Shown one piece after another: positions 60,712-64,000 of a stretch of 64,000 nt of DNA. Source of the DNA: Bacillus massilioanorexius (GTDB taxonomy: Bacteria > Bacillota > Bacilli > Bacillales > DSM-1321); the NCBI RefSeq assembly GCF_902374955.1, contig NZ_CABKRX010000057.1, forward strand, positions 1-64,000, given 5' to 3'. The number at the start of each line of letters is the position of its first letter. Position 1 is the stretch's first letter. A model generated the notes under the pieces. The model worked only from the letters and a program-made list of their open reading frames with translations, was not told where the DNA came from and searched no databases. A program made the translations under genes and the position numbers.

Positions 60712-62781
60712 TTGGAAATGATAACAGGGCAAAGATTTCGTAAAACCCCAAAAATAGTAAGAGCAGCGATAATCCTGTTATTTTTAAGTTTATCCCTCTT
60801 ACTCTTCCTTTATTTTGGCGTACTTATATATGCCAAAATACTAGGAGCACCTCAATTAGCAGTGCCACAATCCTCCATTTTCTACAGCAGTAATGGCACT
60901 GTAATAGGAGAAACAAATACAGGTCAAAAAAGATATTGGGTTAACCTTAAGGATATATCTCCTGAAATGATTCACGCCGTATTAGCAGTTGAGGATCGTA
61001 GTTTTTATGAGCATAATGGATTCGATTATAAGCGAATTGCCGGTGCTGTACTTGCAGATATAAAAGCAAGAGCTAAAGTTCAAGGTGCAAGCACCATCTC
61101 TCAGCAATATGCTAGAAACTTATTTTTAACACATGAAAAATCATGGAATCGTAAGCTTAATGAAGCATTATATACGAAAAGAATTGAAATGAACTATTCC
61201 AAGGATGAAATTTTAGAAGGCTATTTAAATACGATTTATTTTGGTCATGGCACATACGGCGTTCAAGCAGCTAGTCAATATTACTTTGGTAAGAATGCTA
61301 ATCAACTAACCTTAGCAGAAGCGTCTCTTTTAGCTGGAATTCCGAAAGGACCTTCGCTTTACTCACCTTTTCATTCTTTAGAAAAAGCTAAGCAACGTCA
61401 AAATGTCGTACTCTCATCTATGAAAAATGCGGGCTATATTAAGGAAAAACAACTGAAAAAAATTATGAATGAGACCATTACTTTAAATGGTCAACATGAG
61501 CATAAAGAAAGTATTGCTCCTTACTATTTCAGCGCTGTAAAACAGGCATTAAAAGATCAATTACATTTGGATGAAAAGACGATCGCACTTGGAGGATTGC
61601 GAGTTTACACTTCCCTCGATATGAAGACGCAGGAAGCAGCAGAACATGCTTTCAGCAATCAATTAACAGATGACTCAGATTTACAAGGGGCACTAGTTGC
61701 CATGAATCCCAAAAACGGTGAAGTAAAAGCTCTAATTGGTGGAAAAAATTATGAGGAGAGCTCTTTTAATCGTGCTACTCAAGCTGTTCGCCAACCTGGT
61801 TCTACGATTAAGCCAATCTTATATTACTCTGCTTTAGAAAATGGATTTACACCAGCAACCATGCTAAAAAGTGAGGAAACTACTTTCTCTTTTGATAATG
61901 ATCGAGCAGCTTATACTCCTCACAATTTCAATTCTGTCTATGCAAATAAAAAGATTACTTTAGCTCAAGCTATTGCCTTATCTGATAATGTATACGCTGT
62001 TAAGACACATTTATTTTTAGGTGAAAAACAATTAGCAAAAACAGCTACTAAATTTGGTATTCAAAGTAAAATCGAAGCCATCCCCTCCTCCGCTCTGGGT
62101 ACTTCTGGTGTAAAAGTAATTGAGATGGTAAATGCCTATAGTAGACTCGCTAACGGAGGAACAGCAGTTGAGCCTGTCTTTATCAAGAAAGTAGAAAATC
62201 ATAAAGGAGAAGTTATTTATCAGGCACCAAAATACAAAGAAAAAATCCTAGATTATAACAATACCTTCGTCATGACAAGTATGCTAACTGGCGTATTTAA
62301 TCAACAATTAAATGGGTATTCTACGGTTACTGGTTCAACACTTATTCCTAAACTGTCTCGACAATATGCGGGCAAATCTGGAACGACTAAAACGGACAGC
62401 TGGATGATTGGCTATACACCTCAACTAGTCGCAGGAGTTTGGACTGGATATGACCAATCTCAATTAATGGATCGACCTACGGAAAGAGTATTTGCAAAAA
62501 ATATTTGGGCTGATTTCATGGAAAACAGCTTAAAAAAATCAACATTTAAACAGTTTAAACCAAAAGGTAAGCAGCTCATTGGAGTCAAAATAAATCCTGA
62601 AAATGGGAAAATTGCAACGAAAAACTGTCCAGTTGCGGTTTTAACCTATTTTACAAAAGGGACTGAACCAACTGAGCATTGCACGGCGCATTTGGATGAA
62701 AATGGAAAACCTTCTGAAAATAATAATACGGATAAAAAAGAAAAACCTTGGTACAAAAAAATCATACCTTTTTGGGGATGA
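60712..62781 (+). CDS. Class A penicillin-binding protein (PBP1A family, PbpG-like)
   Basis: Bifunctional peptidoglycan synthase. One membrane anchor near residues 20-45 (AAIILLFLSLSLLLFLYFG); glycosyltransferase domain (about 60-240) with VEDRSFYEHNGFD and YLNTIYFGHGTYGVQAA; transpeptidase domain with the active-site SxxK in RQPGSTIKPILYY, SDN, and KSGTTKTDSW. The closest Bacillus counterpart by genome position and layout is pbpG (ywhE). The open frame starts at GTG 60697, but AAGGTGAG fits the TTG at 60712 best (689 residues). Confidence 0.88.
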   Translation: MEMITGQRFRKTPKIVRAAIILLFLSLSLLLFLYFGVLIYAKILGAPQLAVPQSSIFYSSNGTVIGETNTGQKRYWVNLKDISPEMIHAVLAVEDRSFYEHNGFDYKRIAGAVLADIKARAKVQGASTISQQYARNLFLTHEKSWNRKLNEALYTKRIEMNYSKDEILEGYLNTIYFGHGTYGVQAASQYYFGKNANQLTLAEASLLAGIPKGPSLYSPFHSLEKAKQRQNVVLSSMKNAGYIKEKQLKKIMNETITLNGQHEHKESIAPYYFSAVKQALKDQLHLDEKTIALGGLRVYTSLDMKTQEAAEHAFSNQLTDDSDLQGALVAMNPKNGEVKALIGGKNYEESSFNRATQAVRQPGSTIKPILYYSALENGFTPATMLKSEETTFSFDNDRAAYTPHNFNSVYANKKITLAQAIALSDNVYAVKTHLFLGEKQLAKTATKFGIQSKIEAIPSSALGTSGVKVIEMVNAYSRLANGGTAVEPVFIKKVENHKGEVIYQAPKYKEKILDYNNTFVMTSMLTGVFNQQLNGYSTVTGSTLIPKLSRQYAGKSGTTKTDSWMIGYTPQLVAGVWTGYDQSQLMDRPTERVFAKNIWADFMENSLKKSTFKQFKPKGKQLIGVKINPENGKIATKNCPVAVLTYFTKGTEPTEHCTAHLDENGKPSENNNTDKKEKPWYKKIIPFWG

Positions 62782-62805
62782 TTTTTACACAAAACCTAAA
62801 AGCAA

Positions 62806-62845
62806 ACGGACTGTCGAAGATCTATTTTGACAGTCCGTCTTATTT
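62806..62845 (+). terminator. Terminator of the PBP gene
   Basis: Perfect 10-bp arms ACGGACTGTC (62806-62815) and GACAGTCCGT (62829-62838), then CTTATTTT. Confidence 0.9.
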
Positions 62846-63061
62846 TACACCATAGCCTTCCTTCGAGTGAGTCGCTACAATAACATATTTCTTTTTGTCA
62901 TGAACAAGGGATAATAAAATACTCATAATATTTTCTTCTATTTCTTTATCAAGGTTTCCAGTTGGTTCATCCGCAATTGTTATATCCGTAATTTTTTCTG
63001 TATCCACAGTCGCTAGCCCTTGATAGGCGGCTATCAATTCTTGCCCTTGAAGTATATACAC
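62840..63061 (-). pseudogene. Remnant of an ABC transporter ATPase (C-terminal part)
   Basis: A 73-codon frame that keeps the Walker B and D-loop region (ITIADEPTGNLDKEIEENIM) and the H-loop region YVIVATHSKEG of a LolD/BceA-type ATPase. Walker A is missing and the signature region is worn (QGQELIAAYQGLAT in place of SGGQQQRVAIARAL). It cannot be a working ATPase. It overlaps the PBP terminator. Confidence 0.8.
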
Positions 63062-63105
63062 GCCTCCATCAGTGCGACAGTTTGGTTCGAATGGACACTT
63101 GAATA

Positions 63106-63189
63106 TTAAAAATAATATATTCCAACGATAAAAGTGAATGTAACGAATAAAGAATACAAGAGAATAACGATACCGATTTTAATATTCAC
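63106..63189 (-). pseudogene. Remnant of a sensor histidine kinase N terminus
   Basis: GTG 63189 opens a 27-codon frame encoding a single hydrophobic helix (IGIVILLYSLFVTFTFIVGI) before a stop. The GTG overlaps the TGA of the response-regulator remnant (GTGA), the usual coupling of regulator and kinase genes. Only this first membrane helix is left. Confidence 0.5.
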
Positions 63190-63272
63190 TCATCGCATAA
63201 GAAATAACCTTTGCCTCGAATCGTTTGTAGCAAATCTTTTTTTAAACTCTTTTTAATTTCTCCTAAATCTAG
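63186..63272 (-). pseudogene. Remnant of an OmpR-family response regulator C terminus
   Basis: The minus-strand frame ending at TGA 63186 encodes LKKDLLQTIRGKGYFLCDE, the end of a winged-helix output domain (compare the family pattern hxTVRGxGY). In-frame stops lie immediately upstream, and no receiver domain is present. Confidence 0.75.
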
Positions 63273-63470
63273 TCATAACATAACTCTTTTAAAGCCAAGT
63301 CTCTATTAATGAGAAATAAGCAATAAATGCTCTCTATACATCAATCGCTCATGATTTTTCTTGTCTCACCTGTGACTGGAGTTTGCAATCGAACAGCCTT
63401 TCTCATAGAGGTCTTGCTTACTTTGCTCATTTCAAAAATCAATAGCTATTGAACATTGTTCTAAAACGAT

Positions 63471-63510
63471 AAAGGTGGAATTCAACTATCATGCTTTGAA
63501 TTCCACCTTT
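63471..63510 (-). terminator. Terminator of the LOG-family gene
   Basis: Perfect 15-bp arms AAAGGTGGAATTCAA (63471-63485) and TTGAATTCCACCTTT (63496-63510); the minus strand continues ATCGTTTT. The 63273-63470 stretch shows nothing else. Confidence 0.85.
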
Positions 63511-63549
63511 TTCATTTTATATAACATGCTATCATTTCCTTACATGCAC

Positions 63550-64000
63550 TCACGAATATGTCTTTATCGGAGGTGCCTGGTAGGAAGAAAATGCATCTAT
63601 TAAAGCTTTAGGATGTTCATAAACTAACAACATCGATTTATACTTTTCTTGTAAAAATTGTTCAGTGACCATATGATCAAATAAAGCTAGCAGAGGTTTA
63701 TAATAATCAGCAATATTTAAAATGCCACATGGTTTGTTATGTAAACCAATTTGAGCCCATGTAAAGATTTCGAAAAACTCATCTAATGTGCCTGGACCAC
63801 CTGGTAAAACAATAAATCCATCAACTAAATCAGCCATTTTAGCTTTTCTCTCATGCATAGATTCAACTACGATTAACTCCGTAAGATTTGGATGAGAAAT
63901 TTCTCTTTCGTGTAATAAATGTGGCATAACCCCTATAACAGAACCGCCTTCTGCTAATACGGTATCTGCTACTATTCCCATAATACCAATACTTGAGCCA
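63550..64000 (-). CDS. LOG family protein, N terminus beyond the window
   Basis: Predicted nucleoside-5'-monophosphate phosphoribohydrolase of the Lonely Guy (LOG) family, as in B. subtilis YvdD. The family motif PGGxGTxxE is present as LPGGPGTLDEFFE, with MHERKAKMADLVDGFIVL before it. The frame continues upstream through GSSIGIMGIVADTVLAEGG to the end of the window, so the gene is cut and about 40 N-terminal residues are missing. The physiological substrate in bacteria is often unclear. Confidence 0.88.
   Translation of the reverse strand, partial: GSSIGIMGIVADTVLAEGGSVIGVMPHLLHEREISHPNLTELIVVESMHERKAKMADLVDGFIVLPGGPGTLDEFFEIFTWAQIGLHNKPCGILNIADYYKPLLALFDHMVTEQFLQEKYKSMLLVYEHPKALIDAFSSYQAPPIKTYS

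Noticed and set aside
1..64000. CRISPR arrays, tRNA or rRNA genes, intact transposases, prophage genes
   Set aside because: I looked for regular direct repeats, cloverleaf-like blocks and transposase or phage proteins and saw none. A formal tRNA and CRISPR scan was not possible.

Overview
This window is a chromosomal segment of a low-GC, spore-forming Bacillaceae bacterium. The order matches the Bacillus subtilis atp-upp-glyA-ywl-spoIIR-prmC-prfA-tdk-rpmE-rho-glpX-murA-tal-fbaA-spo0F-pyrG-rpoE-acdA-fadF-clsB-uvsE-argS block almost gene for gene. SD sequences of the AGGAGG type, many GTG/TTG starts, spo0F, spoIIR and the RNA polymerase delta subunit support this. I cannot name the species. No rRNA, tRNA, CRISPR array, prophage or intact IS element was seen.

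Layout: 45-7259 holds the complete ATP synthase operon (minus strand, atpZ-I-B-E-F-H-A-G-D-C) behind a consensus sigma-A promoter at 7313-7341. A secreted subtilisin-like protease lies directly upstream of it. 9852-14631 holds mnaA, upp, glyA, ywlG and rpiB. 14817-20388 holds a chemotaxis receptor, ywlE, mntP, ywlC/tsaC, an acetyltransferase and spoIIR, with a dense DnaA-box cluster at 18940-19037. 20653-26120 is an accessory module that interrupts the spoIIR-prmC neighbourhood: histidine kinase, response regulator and a three-gene ABC-2 exporter in the order of the lnrJKLMN (yfiJKLMN) polyene-resistance system, flanked by copies of a dispersed repeat. 26530-38949 returns to core genes (prmC, prfA, an O-antigen-ligase-like protein, tdk, rpmE, rho, glpX, murA, tal, fbaA, spo0F). 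39139-42563 holds the ywjG-type gene, pyrG and rpoE; the pyrG leader carries the hallmarks of CTP-sensing reiterative-transcription attenuation.

43230-54025 is a fatty/branched-chain acyl-CoA catabolism cluster: fadF, thiolase, 3-hydroxybutyryl-CoA dehydrogenase, two acyl-CoA dehydrogenases, a TetR regulator and the fused isobutyryl-CoA mutase IcmF. Two near-identical palindromes, in front of fadF and of the thiolase, look like a shared operator. After 54490 the strand switches for clsB, uvsE and a polysaccharide deacetylase, then argS-ywiB (minus), a class A penicillin-binding protein (plus), the wreck of a two-component/ABC module, and a LOG-family gene cut by the window end.

The most interesting signals are non-coding: the DnaA-box cluster, the pyrG leader, the shared acyl-CoA operator, and the dispersed repeat family bordering the accessory module. 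No wholly unknown multigene system is apparent.
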